NCBI GenBank assembly: GCA_003151825.1
Contig: PLYO01000041.1
Location: 125,042 to 175,852 of the forward strand
Origin: Ignavibacteriota bacterium
GTDB lineage: Bacteria > Bacteroidota > Ignavibacteria > Palsa-1295
DNA length: 50,811 nt
Direction: 5' to 3'
In this document: piece after piece, positions 14,641-23,247 of the stretch
Layout of the letters: the number at the start of each line of letters is the position of its first letter
How positions within the stretch are numbered: the first letter of the stretch is position 1
The notes under the pieces: generated by a model
Told to the model about the DNA's origin: nothing
The model's database searches: none
What the model saw: the letters and a program-made list of their open reading frames with translations, nothing else
Position numbers and translations under genes: made by a program

Positions 14641-15855
14641 TCACGGCGCCCAATCCGCAACGAAGATATTGGTATTGTGCGGATGGGAACCGTTCCGGTT
14701 CGAGCAGAAAACGAGCGTTTTGCCGTCGCGCGAGAACATGGGAAAACTGTTGAAGCCACCGCCGTAGGTGATGCGTTCGAGGCCGGTGCCATCCTTTTTG
14801 ATTGTAAAGAGGTCGAACGCGCGGCCCTTCGGATCGAGATAATTCGAGGAAAAGATGATGTGCTCGCCGTCGGGCATGAAATACGGTGCGAAACTCGCGC
14901 CACCTAAATGCGTGACTTGTCGCTTGTTCGAGCCGTCCGCGTTCATCACATAAATTTCGAGCGTCGTTGGCTTTACAATGCCCTGCTTCAGAAGCGAGCG
15001 ATATTCTTTCAACTCATCTCCCGCCGGGCGCGAGGCGCGATAGACAATTTCGTTCCCATCGGGCGAATAATACGCGCCGCCATTGTAGCCTTCTTCATGC
15101 GTGAGCTGCTTTAGGTCCGAGCCATCGAGCTTCATCGAGAAAAGATCAATATTGCCCGAGCGCGTGCTGGTAAACACGATGCGGTCGCCCTTCGGAGAGA
15201 TGGTCGATTCCGCATCGTAATACAATGTGTCGAATGTAAGTTGACGCAGAACTTTTCCGTTGGTATCGGCTACATAAATGTCGTAACCTTTATAGAGCGG
15301 CCACACGTAGCCTTTCGAAAAATCGGGCTCCGTTGGGCACGACCCGCCATACATCGCTTGCGTCGAGGAATAGAGAATTTTATCGTCGCCGGGAAGGAAA
15401 TAGGAGCATGTCGTGCGCCCCGCGCCCGTCGAAATGCGTTTCACGCGGCTGCCATCGAGTGGCATCATGTAAATCTGATCGCACGTTCCCGGTTTCGTTC
15501 CATGCGCCTGAAAGGTGAGGAACTTATCGTCGGGACTGAAATAGGCTTCCGCATTTTCGCCTTCGAAGGTAAGCTGGCGGATATTTTTAAGGTGCTTCTC
15601 GCCTGCGTAGTAGCACGAATCGGGAAGCGGATGCGTACCCCGGAATTGCCGCGCCGTATCGATTGCCGCATTATCCTGCTTGGTCGCAGAATAGATGGGA
15701 GAAAAGCCGAGCGTTTTTAAAGTAAAGACCTTTTTTGTCGTATCGGCTTTCTTCGATGTGTCCCGGATGGGCGAGGTAATTTGCGCCGATGCAATGCACG
15801 GAAAAAGAAACGTCGCAAGAAAAAGGCAAGAAAAATATTTTAGCATCTTTATCAA
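14641..15855 (-). CDS. Exported TolB/PD40-type beta-propeller protein
   Basis: 404 residues. Signal peptide about 1-24 (YFSCLFLATFLFPCIASA). The rest consists of PD40 (WD40-like) blades: YFSPDDKFLTFQA, ISPKGDRIVFTSTRSGNIDLF, YYSPDGNEIVYRAS, YFMPDGEHIIFSSN and MFSRDGKTLVFCSNR, with the intervening DGS..KQLT motifs typical of TolB-like propellers. Such proteins bind a partner in the periplasm or are exported; none is identifiable here. It lies 50 bases after fur and 48 before the porin on the same strand, so it may share the Fur-linked regulation. Confidence 0.88.
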   Translation of the reverse strand: MIKMLKYFSCLFLATFLFPCIASAQITSPIRDTSKKADTTKKVFTLKTLGFSPIYSATKQDNAAIDTARQFRGTHPLPDSCYYAGEKHLKNIRQLTFEGENAEAYFSPDDKFLTFQAHGTKPGTCDQIYMMPLDGSRVKRISTGAGRTTCSYFLPGDDKILYSSTQAMYGGSCPTEPDFSKGYVWPLYKGYDIYVADTNGKVLRQLTFDTLYYDAESTISPKGDRIVFTSTRSGNIDLFSMKLDGSDLKQLTHEEGYNGGAYYSPDGNEIVYRASRPAGDELKEYRSLLKQGIVKPTTLEIYVMNADGSNKRQVTHLGGASFAPYFMPDGEHIIFSSNYLDPKGRAFDLFTIKKDGTGLERITYGGGFNSFPMFSRDGKTLVFCSNRNGSHPHNTNIFVADWAP

Positions 15856-15905
15856 TATTCAAATCCCCTGAATTCCAGTTCGAATCCCAAAAATCTCAGT
15901 CTGAA

Positions 15906-16532
15906 TCACACCCGGTGCTGCTCCTTTATTTTTTTGAGTGGCAGCACACCGCTCGATCCGGGCGAGCCGGTAACGCCCGCATGATCGCTCATCCGAGAAC
16001 GATCGCCCGCGCGAACTGGGCCGCTCGTGCGGCATTCTAGGCAGAGGCCGAAAATCTGAAACGAATGGTACATCGGAGAAAATCCATACTGTGCGCAAGC
16101 ATCGTCCTGCAAGCGTTCCACGCGCGCGTTCTCGAACTCTACGATCTTTCCGCATTTGGTGCAGACCATGTGGTCGTGGTGCGGACGGTCGGTCGTTTTC
16201 TCATACTGCGCATGGCCCTGCGAGAAACGGTAGCGCGAAACGAGGCCGCATTCATGCAGCAGCGCAAGCGTTTTATAAACCGTCGCGCGAGAAACTTTCG
16301 AGCCGTTATTCTTGAGATAAATAAAAAGATTGTCGGCGTCGAAATGATCGTTCCAGGCAAGCACGGCGTCTAAAACGTCGAAGCGTTCGGGCGTGATACG
16401 GTATTGCCCTTCCTGTAGGAATTTCCGAAAATGCTCGTGCGGCTTCATCGCGCCGCGTGGGGCTGCCGTCCTCGGCAGCCTTGCGGCAGCAGCACTCTTT
16501 TTACGAGCGGAGGTGGATGCGGCGTTCATCAT
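15906..16532 (-). CDS. fur: Fur-family metal-dependent repressor
   Basis: 208 residues, longer than the usual 140-150. DNA-binding winged helix about 43-103 (RITPERFDVLDAVL, SRATVYKTLALL), the regulatory metal site RPHHDHMVC (116-124), and two structural zinc pairs, C124-TK-C127 and C164-LE-C167. The extra length is an Ala/Arg/Lys-rich N-terminus (1-28) and a C-terminal tail after residue 168. A start at Met29 would give a more typical protein. A 19-bp Fur-type palindrome sits five bases before the ATG, arguing for autoregulation. Whether it senses iron, zinc, manganese or peroxide cannot be decided; the symbol is by family. Confidence 0.92.
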   Translation of the reverse strand: MMNAASTSARKKSAAAARLPRTAAPRGAMKPHEHFRKFLQEGQYRITPERFDVLDAVLAWNDHFDADNLFIYLKNNGSKVSRATVYKTLALLHECGLVSRYRFSQGHAQYEKTTDRPHHDHMVCTKCGKIVEFENARVERLQDDACAQYGFSPMYHSFQIFGLCLECRTSGPVRAGDRSRMSDHAGVTGSPGSSGVLPLKKIKEQHRV

Positions 16533-16536
16533 GCTT

Positions 16537-16555
16537 ATTAAGATTGAGTCTTAAT
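16537..16555. promoter_or_regulatory. 19-bp Fur-type palindrome before fur
   Basis: ATTAAGATTGAGTCTTAAT, eight of nine pairs symmetric around a central base, directly upstream of the fur start codon. It shares both outer halves with the perfect palindrome at the porin start (14548-14566). Confidence 0.7.
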
Positions 16556-16602
16556 ACAAGCAGTTGAGCGGATATGTTCCCGCAGTGGGCTGCCCAGCGA
16601 AT

Positions 16603-17679
16603 TTAATGGAAAATAGTGAGTTCTTGCATGGCGTCCCGGCCACCCGCTTCCACGCGAACAAAATAGGTTCCTGCCGCAAGCGTTTTGGGATCGATCGGGA
16701 TGCTATTCACGCCAGCCGATGCGCGGCCATTGGCGAGCATTCGAACATCCCGTCCAAGCGCGTCCATCATTTCCACTTGCACGGGCGCGTCATTCTTCAG
16801 TGTGTATATGAGATTGGTTACGGAATTCGATGCGGGGTTTTGAGAGAGGTAAAGATTCAGTCCATGTCCCGGCAGCGATGGTTCCGTGTTAACGCTGCTG
16901 GATGAGGGATTCGTATAACCTGCGGTGGAGATCGTTTGAACGTAATTGGTTGCCTGGGAAGACATGGTGATTATCGAAGCGGAACTATTGCCGGCGGTGA
17001 TCCAATCATAGAGATATTGAGTATCCGATGCGACGATATTTCCTCCGATCGAAAGATTAAGAATCTGTTGTGTTTTTATTCGGAGTGCCGGATTCGATTG
17101 CGAGGGCGGAGTAATGAGCGTTCCCCATCCATCGACCACTCCTGTTTGCGTCGTGGAGCCTGTGAACCCGGAGGGGACCGAGGAGCCGTCCACGGCGGAA
17201 GTGCCACTCCAGGTTGCCTGATATTTAAACGGGAATACGCCGTCTTGTATTGGAGGCGTATAGCCCAAAAACTTGACCGGCGTTCCGGAGGAGTATCCAC
17301 TCAAGCCAAGCTCCCATGCGCCGCTGCTTGTGAACTGATCGTATCCATACGTCGAAGCCGACTCGAAGACATTCGTCGATCCCGCGAATTCAGGATCGCT
17401 TTCATACGGGAGGCCGCCGGAACTCGAAAACGGCACGAGGCTATCGATCCCTGCCGGCGTGTACGTGGCAACGGTAAAATCCCATGTTTGGTTTGTCCCG
17501 CTCTTGCCGACGAGGGATGCCAATGACGGCCACGACGATTGCGATGCTGAAAAAAGCGCCGCGTTGTTGAGAGTCGCGAGCCATTCGGACTCGCTGACCT
17601 GGATCTGCGCGCGCGCCGGACCGGCCACGGTCCACGCCGCGAGCGATGAAAGAAGAAAAATGGAAGCAAGGTATTTCAT
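16603..17679 (-). CDS. T9SS-sorted exported protein
   Basis: 358 residues with a signal peptide (about 1-24, IFLLSSLAAWTVAGPARA). The middle (25-270) is Ser/Thr/Gly-rich with no recognised domain. The C-terminal 80 residues form a type A sorting domain: NLYLSQNPASNSVTNLIYTL, VEMMDALGRDVRML, LAAGTYFVRVEAGG and a final ELTIFH. Known: this signal is recognised by the type IX secretion system, which exports the protein and attaches it to the surface. Last gene of the minus-strand surface operon starting at 23148; 48 bases after the kelch gene. Confidence 0.9.
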   Translation of the reverse strand: MKYLASIFLLSSLAAWTVAGPARAQIQVSESEWLATLNNAALFSASQSSWPSLASLVGKSGTNQTWDFTVATYTPAGIDSLVPFSSSGGLPYESDPEFAGSTNVFESASTYGYDQFTSSGAWELGLSGYSSGTPVKFLGYTPPIQDGVFPFKYQATWSGTSAVDGSSVPSGFTGSTTQTGVVDGWGTLITPPSQSNPALRIKTQQILNLSIGGNIVASDTQYLYDWITAGNSSASIITMSSQATNYVQTISTAGYTNPSSSSVNTEPSLPGHGLNLYLSQNPASNSVTNLIYTLKNDAPVQVEMMDALGRDVRMLANGRASAGVNSIPIDPKTLAAGTYFVRVEAGGRDAMQELTIFH

Positions 17680-17727
17680 AGTCGTAGTTTTGTTAAAGTT
17701 GAAGTCCCATCCAAAAAAATTAAGTTC

Positions 17728-19206
17728 TCAGTTCTTCGTGAAGTAGTAAAGCGTCAGCCCCGGGGTATATATCTGATTGTTGTTACCGCTGCCTAAGCGT
17801 CCTCCGATGACATAGATCTTTCCATTCACAACAGCGCTTACCATCCCATATTGCGCGGCCGGGAGCACTGCGCCGATTGACCACGTATTCGCGACCGGAT
17901 CGTAGATCTGATTGTTGTTCTCGCTACCACCTAGCCCACCCATCACATAGATTTTTCCGTTCACAACTGAACTCGTCATTTCGGATTGCCCGACCGGGAG
18001 TTCCCGGCCGGTTGACCACGTGTTCGAGTCCGGATCGTAGATTTGATTGTTGTTCTGGATGCCGTTGGCTCCTCCGATCACATAGATTTTTCCGTTCACG
18101 ACTGCACTCGTCAGGGTAAATTGCCCGACCGGGAGCATCGCACCGCTTGTCCACATGTTCGAGTTCGGATCGTAGATGTAATTGCTGCCGCCGTTAGTGG
18201 ATCCTCCAAGCACATAAATCTTTCCCTTCACAACAGCACTCGTCATATAGGATTGCGCGACCGGGAGCGGCGCGCCGGTTGACCACGTATTTGTGACCGG
18301 ATCGTAAATTTGATTATTGTTCTGGCTGCCACCCAGTCCACCGATCACATAGATTTTTCCGTTCACAACGGCGCCTGCCATCATATATTGTCCGACCGGG
18401 AGTGCTGCGCCAGTTGACCACGAATCCGTGACGGGATCGTATATCTTATTGTTGGTGGTGATGCCAGCGTCTCCCCCGATCACATAGATTTTTCCATTCA
18501 CAACGGCGCTAATCATGTCAGATTGCGCGGCCGGGGATGCCGTGCCGGTTGACCAGCTATCTCCACCAACGGGGATACTTCCGGTAAACCCGGTAAATGA
18601 ATAACCTGAGTGAACGCCGCTATCGCCAAATGTAACGATCGCTCCGCTCGGTACGCCCGACGCGTTTTGCCACGTAGGAACAGAAGCGCCATTCGAGGTG
18701 AGGACTTGTCCGGCATTCCCTGCCGGGGCGAGGTTAATCGCGGTTGTTGCGGTTAAGGCAGTCGTTGCTGTCCCGGCTAAGCGCGCGGAGTCGGCAAAGC
18801 GGCTGCTCCAGGCGGTCGGGGCCGCGCCGAGTTTCGATCGCGGCATAAGTTCCGGGTTTCCATCGATGGAAATGCCGAGGAAATAATCCGGCGCCGGCAC
18901 CGATCCGCTATAATTCCCTGCTTGAAATATCGGAAGCGGGTTTGCCTTATTCGTACCGATCTCGATATTGAAGAGTCCGCCGACGAACGCGACGCCGTAC
19001 TGAGATTCCGTGTACATCGCCGTGCCGCCGGTGGAATCGGCATAAATCCCAATCGCCAGATTATGCGAACCGGTGAGCGGCGTGCCGTTGCTCTGCGCCA
19101 ACCCCTGATAGGAGATGACTTGCTGGGCCCTGGAAGCAGATGCAGCCAATAGCAGGCCGAGAACGGCAACCGCCATTAGCAAAAGAATGTGTTTGGTTGA
19201 AATCAT
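17728..19206 (-). CDS. Exported kelch-repeat protein with shared N-terminal module
   Basis: 492 residues from the ATG at 19206 (an upstream ATG at 19278 would prepend 24 residues overlapping the previous gene). Signal peptide ends near SASRAQ. Residues about 27-150 (QQVISYQGLAQ, DYFLGISIDGNPELMPRSKLG, PTAWSSRFADSARLAG) closely match the N-terminus of the S74 protein at 21370-23148. Then six kelch units of 44-45 residues, each with YDP..N.WS.GA.LPVGQ and AVVNGKIYVIGG, forming one propeller. There is no T9SS sorting domain, so its surface route is unclear. The start is 16 bases after the preceding stop. Confidence 0.9.
   Translation of the reverse strand: MISTKHILLLMAVAVLGLLLAASASRAQQVISYQGLAQSNGTPLTGSHNLAIGIYADSTGGTAMYTESQYGVAFVGGLFNIEIGTNKANPLPIFQAGNYSGSVPAPDYFLGISIDGNPELMPRSKLGAAPTAWSSRFADSARLAGTATTALTATTAINLAPAGNAGQVLTSNGASVPTWQNASGVPSGAIVTFGDSGVHSGYSFTGFTGSIPVGGDSWSTGTASPAAQSDMISAVVNGKIYVIGGDAGITTNNKIYDPVTDSWSTGAALPVGQYMMAGAVVNGKIYVIGGLGGSQNNNQIYDPVTNTWSTGAPLPVAQSYMTSAVVKGKIYVLGGSTNGGSNYIYDPNSNMWTSGAMLPVGQFTLTSAVVNGKIYVIGGANGIQNNNQIYDPDSNTWSTGRELPVGQSEMTSSVVNGKIYVMGGLGGSENNNQIYDPVANTWSIGAVLPAAQYGMVSAVVNGKIYVIGGRLGSGNNNQIYTPGLTLYYFTKN
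17811..18530. repeat. Tandem DNA repeat encoding kelch units
   Basis: The CATAGATTTTTCC/GTTCACAAC segment recurs at 17811, 17946, 18081, 18213, 18348 and 18483, spaced 132-135 bp. The copies are near-identical over stretches long enough to recombine. The same DNA repeat appears, more diverged, in the adjacent kelch-BNR gene (about 20420-21250). Confidence 0.85.
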
Positions 19207-19222
19207 TGCTTCATTCGATAAA

Positions 19223-21361
19223 TTAATGTATTCCAAAATCCGAAAGCTTGCGAACCCAGACGCCATTCCCGCAACCAATCAGGAGGTTTTGGCCAAAAAC
19301 ATAAATTCCGGAAAAGGTCGGCCCGTTGCCGGAGGTTGAAAAACTCATCTGAACGGAAGCCGTATTGCCATGGACCGAAGTCTTCGTGGTCGTGTCTGGC
19401 TCGATGCCTGGAAGGCCCTGATTGGCCTCGAACCACGTCTTGCCGGAATCCGGGGAAACAAAAATGCCACGGTCATACGATTCAACAAATAAATTTTTTC
19501 CGCTGGCCACCATCGTTGGCCGGAAGGCACTCAAACGTAAAGGCATGGAATCCATCTGAGTCCAATTCTGTCCGCTATTGGTAGTGCGATAGAAATCGTA
19601 ACTGGTATTCGTGCTGTCGTGTGCGATCATAGCGAACAACGACGACCCGGAGAGCGCAAGTCCTGATGCTGGCGACCACCCTTTACCCCAGCCTTCGTAG
19701 CTTATAGACGGTAACCCGTTATTAGCCTGCGACCACGTTGTCCCTTTATCGGTTGATACCGAAATACCTCCCATCATTCCCATTGCCGCAAAGATGCGAT
19801 CGCCAGATGCAAGCAGAGATGTGACCGGCAGAAAACCCCCACCCAATCCGGCAGGCATCCAACGCGCACCGGGTGCGGATTGTTGGGCTATGCCATAGGC
19901 GGAACCGATGAAGATTGTCCCCCCTGCCGAGATCATCGTCATCGGCATTCCATTAGGAACTGGCCAGCCAAGCGTGTCTGGGGTCCAGCTCTGCCCTAAG
20001 TTTGTAGAATATTCCACCAATTTTATTTCGCCAAAGGTACCAGGCATAGTATCCGCCATACCGAGCAGAACCGGAGCAGACGGATTTCCGACCGCAAGTA
20101 ATGGCAGCCCTCCGTTCGGCGCAAAGTCCGCCCAGGTTAATCCTTCGTCTTTGGACACAAAAAGGGAATCGCGGGTTGCGTCGGGCTGATCGGAAGGGCA
20201 ACTCGCGTTAGCAAGAAGAAATGTTCCATAACTGTAAAAGCCTTTTACTGTGCCGCAACAGATCTCGTTACTAAAACCCGTGGCTTGCTTCCACGATCCG
20301 GAACTCCATTCTGGGTAGTGTTTGATAGGTTCTGCAACCGGAGCCAGTGGTTGAACCGATACCATCCATGTATTCGATGCCGGATCGTAAACCTGGTTCG
20401 CATTCGAGACCTCCATACTACTTTTGGTTCCTCCGAGGACATAGATCTTCCCATTCACCACCGCACTGGTCAAGCTATATTCCGGGATGGGAAGCACCGC
20501 ACCGGTCGACCAGCTATTCGTCGCAGGATTATAAATCTGATTATAGTTCTCGCTGTCGGCGAAGCCGCCGAACACATAGATCTTTCCATTCACGACTGCG
20601 GAGGCTGTGCTGCCACGACCGAGAGGCATGGCCGCGCCCTGTGACCATTTATTCGCAGCCGGATCGTAAATCTGATTGTAATCGACGCCGCCATCTCCGC
20701 CAAGCACATAGATCTTGCCTTTAACAACGCCGCATGACATCTGCGAAACCCCTTTCGGGAGCGGCGCGCCAGCTGACCACCGATTCGTGATTGGATCGTA
20801 AATTTGAGTCTTATTCAAGGAGAGTTCGGTCATATTGATGTGCGGCAGGCCATTAACAATAGTGGTGTCACCGTGCTCGCTGGTTCCCCCGATCACATAA
20901 ATTTTTCCGTTTACCACTGCGGAGGTTCCAGTATTTTGACCGACGCGGAGCGGTGCGCCGGAAGACCAGATATTCGACAATGGATCGTAGATCTGATTTT
21001 CGTTTGCGTTGCCCCCTTGCCCGCCGATCACGTAAATTTTTCCGTTCACGACTGCGCTTGCCGCCCCGGATTTCCCGATTGGAAGCGCCGCACCCGCAGA
21101 CCAACTATTCGCGACCGGGTCATAAATCTGATTGAGTTCCCCGGAAGGATCGGCTTCCGAAGGCATCCCGCCGATCACGTAGATTTTGCCGTTCACGACC
21201 GCGCTCGTCGCCAGAGACTGCCCGACTGGGAGTGGGGCCGGGGTGTTCAGGATTGCTCCCGGAATAGAAGAGGCTTGCTGCGCTATCGATGAAGATGCTG
21301 CTATTGGCAGGACGAGCCCAGCCACTGCGATTAGCGAAAAAATGCGTTTCATCGTAATCAT
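19223..21361 (-). CDS. Exported kelch + BNR/Asp-box double-propeller protein
   Basis: 712 residues; signal peptide 1-28 (IFSLIAVAGLVLPIAASSSIAQ region). Residues about 40-340 hold kelch units like those of the next gene (LPVGQSLATSAVVNGKIYVIGG and variants). Residues about 350-700 hold Asp-box/BNR-type motifs: SKDEGLTWADF, STNLGQSWTPD, STDKGTTWSQA, TTNSGQNWTQM, SPDSGKTWFEA, as in sialidase or Ycf48-type propellers. Catalytic sialidase residues were not recognised, so a binding role is likelier. No sorting domain at the C-terminus (ends KLSDFGIH). Starts eight bases after the S74 gene stop. Confidence 0.88.
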   Translation of the reverse strand: MITMKRIFSLIAVAGLVLPIAASSSIAQQASSIPGAILNTPAPLPVGQSLATSAVVNGKIYVIGGMPSEADPSGELNQIYDPVANSWSAGAALPIGKSGAASAVVNGKIYVIGGQGGNANENQIYDPLSNIWSSGAPLRVGQNTGTSAVVNGKIYVIGGTSEHGDTTIVNGLPHINMTELSLNKTQIYDPITNRWSAGAPLPKGVSQMSCGVVKGKIYVLGGDGGVDYNQIYDPAANKWSQGAAMPLGRGSTASAVVNGKIYVFGGFADSENYNQIYNPATNSWSTGAVLPIPEYSLTSAVVNGKIYVLGGTKSSMEVSNANQVYDPASNTWMVSVQPLAPVAEPIKHYPEWSSGSWKQATGFSNEICCGTVKGFYSYGTFLLANASCPSDQPDATRDSLFVSKDEGLTWADFAPNGGLPLLAVGNPSAPVLLGMADTMPGTFGEIKLVEYSTNLGQSWTPDTLGWPVPNGMPMTMISAGGTIFIGSAYGIAQQSAPGARWMPAGLGGGFLPVTSLLASGDRIFAAMGMMGGISVSTDKGTTWSQANNGLPSISYEGWGKGWSPASGLALSGSSLFAMIAHDSTNTSYDFYRTTNSGQNWTQMDSMPLRLSAFRPTMVASGKNLFVESYDRGIFVSPDSGKTWFEANQGLPGIEPDTTTKTSVHGNTASVQMSFSTSGNGPTFSGIYVFGQNLLIGCGNGVWVRKLSDFGIH

Positions 21362-21369
21362 AACTTACT

Positions 21370-23148
21370 TTATTTACTCTTCGATTTCAGCTGCTCCACT
21401 TCGCTTTGCAACTGATTAATCAGCGCCTGTTGGGATGCGATCATCGCGTTTAGTTCCTGCACGGACTTCACGAGCGACGGCACGAACGACGCATACGCTA
21501 ACGTGTAGTGATCCTTATCGTTTTGTGGCTTGCCCACGCCATCGAAATTGTATCCGATGGTATTGGCAGCGGTTTCCACATCCTGCGCGACAAACCCGGA
21601 ATACACAATGCTTTCCTTATTCTGGATGCCGGCCTCGTCCATGACGGAAGTTGCGGCCCCAATGTGGCGATTGAGACCCCGAACATCGAGATTGTATGTA
21701 ACCGGCGTGAGAAGGCTGATAAAGGCCAGTCCGGGCACGTTGCCCTGAACATTTTTCTTAAATCGCCCATCGGATAAGGTGCTCCAGCCCACCGAGCCGC
21801 CAATAGAAGTAACGGATGAGTTTCCTATGACAACAGAGTTACTTACTACCGCCACCGCTCTCGAACCAATGGCCGTAGCATTCGAGCCGGAAAAATTATC
21901 CGCAGTCGCGGAATAACCGACAAACGTGTTGTCGGATCCACCGTTAGTGATACCAGCATTATATCCCAGGAACGTGTTGTCCTGGCCTTGCATGAATTCG
22001 CCTGCCTCGGCTCCCATGACCGTGTTGTAGCCGCCCGTCGTGTTGCCTTGACCGGCTTGGTATCCGGTAAATGTATTATCAGATCCTATCGTGTTGAATT
22101 CGCCAGCCTCATTCCCCGCAAACGCATTGGAACTGCCAGAGGTGTTGGAATCGCCGGCCGCCCATCCGGTGAACGTATTGGAACTACCCGTCCGATTGCT
22201 GAAACCGGCGTCGTCTCCCAGGAACGTATTTCCTCCACCCGATGTGTTCGCCTGACCGGCGTCGTTTCCTATGAACGTATTTCCACTGGACGCATTTACC
22301 TGACCGGCGTAGAACCCTACGATCGTATTTGCATTGCCCGACGTGTCGAGGTAACCGGCGTATTTTCCCAGGTATGTATTTCCGGTGCCCGATGTGTTGG
22401 AATAACCGGCGTCGATTCCTACGAACGAATTTCCAGAGCCCGTCGTGTTGCTTGGCCCAGCCCCATACCCGACAAAAATATTGTCCGTTCCCGTACCAAT
22501 ATTGGTCGCAAGTACCGTGCTATTCGGATAGTGTATGTTGAAGATCTGATAAGCGCCCGCCATGATGTTCTCGGCGGTGACAACCGTTGTGCCATTATCG
22601 TCGATGCTGGAATTGCCCAGAACCATGGTGCCATTCAACGGAGGGGCAGTCCATACTGGAACTTTGTTGCTCGCGCCGGAGCCGGTGACACCGTTGCCTG
22701 CTACACGCGCGGAATCGGCAAACTGGCTGCTCCACGCAGTCGGTGATGCACCGAGTTGCGATCGCGGCGTAAGCTCGGCCCCTCCATCGATCGCAATGCC
22801 GAGGAAATAATCCGGCGCCGTCCGTGGAGCTCCATTATAGCTCCCGGCATCGAATATCGGAAGCGGGTTCTTGGGATCGGTGCCGATCAGAACGTTGAAG
22901 ATTCCATCGGTGGTGAAAGCGACGGTGCTCTGCGTTTCCGAGTGTATTGCTACACCGCCTGCCGCAGACTTATAAATCGCGAGCGTCACGGCATGCGTCC
23001 CGGAGAGCGGCGTACCGTTGTTCATTCCCAATCCTTGATACGAGATGACTTGCTGCGCTTTGGAAGAAGTTACGATACAAAAAGCCAGGGCAAGTGAGAG
23101 TCCACATGCCAAGGCCACTACGGATAGAAGTCGCTTGCAGTTTTTCAT
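21370..23148 (-). CDS. Tail-fibre-like surface protein with S74 autoprocessing chaperone domain
   Basis: 592 residues from the ATG at 23148 (25 codons inside the longest frame). Signal peptide about 1-32, ending TSSKAQ. Residues about 33-165 are the module shared with the kelch protein. Then about 12 units of 16-17 residues (NTF.G..AG..NT.G), like YadA-type head repeats. The end (about 455-592) is an intramolecular chaperone domain (peptidase S74): SDGRFKKN with Ser459 and Lys464 at the spacing of the known Ser-Lys dyad, GFVAQDVE, and a terminal coiled coil (QALINQLQSEVEQLKSK). Known of S74: it trimerises the fibre and cuts itself off. First gene of the surface operon, with its own Bacteroidota-like promoter. 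Confidence 0.88.
   Translation of the reverse strand: MKNCKRLLSVVALACGLSLALAFCIVTSSKAQQVISYQGLGMNNGTPLSGTHAVTLAIYKSAAGGVAIHSETQSTVAFTTDGIFNVLIGTDPKNPLPIFDAGSYNGAPRTAPDYFLGIAIDGGAELTPRSQLGASPTAWSSQFADSARVAGNGVTGSGASNKVPVWTAPPLNGTMVLGNSSIDDNGTTVVTAENIMAGAYQIFNIHYPNSTVLATNIGTGTDNIFVGYGAGPSNTTGSGNSFVGIDAGYSNTSGTGNTYLGKYAGYLDTSGNANTIVGFYAGQVNASSGNTFIGNDAGQANTSGGGNTFLGDDAGFSNRTGSSNTFTGWAAGDSNTSGSSNAFAGNEAGEFNTIGSDNTFTGYQAGQGNTTGGYNTVMGAEAGEFMQGQDNTFLGYNAGITNGGSDNTFVGYSATADNFSGSNATAIGSRAVAVVSNSVVIGNSSVTSIGGSVGWSTLSDGRFKKNVQGNVPGLAFISLLTPVTYNLDVRGLNRHIGAATSVMDEAGIQNKESIVYSGFVAQDVETAANTIGYNFDGVGKPQNDKDHYTLAYASFVPSLVKSVQELNAMIASQQALINQLQSEVEQLKSKSK
21880..22500. repeat. Tandem repeat encoding the fibre shaft units
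   Basis: About a dozen copies of a 48-51 bp unit (containing GAACGTATTTCC or close variants) encode NTF.G..AG..NTSG units. Copies differ enough to be protein-level repeats but could still change number by slippage. Confidence 0.75.
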
Positions 23149-23191
23149 GATTTCACCCAAATTATTTAAAAGACCTATGTGAAAGAAGATA

Positions 23192-23226
23192 CAAATATAA
23201 CACAATTTTCCAGCCGTGTCCACAAA
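23192..23226 (-). promoter_or_regulatory. Bacteroidota-type promoter of the surface operon
   Basis: On the minus strand TTTG (23226-23223) is followed after 23 bases by TATATTTG (23199-23192), matching the Bacteroidota TTTG / TAnnTTTG sigma-ABfr pattern, although its usual spacing is closer to 19-21. It would start transcription about 35-40 bases before the S74 ATG. Confidence 0.5.
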
Positions 23227-23247
23227 AACGGATTCGTCAGAGGGAAT

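Noticed and set aside
19223..21361. Active sialidase
   Set aside because: Asp-box motifs are present, but the catalytic Arg triad and Tyr/Glu pair were not recognised.
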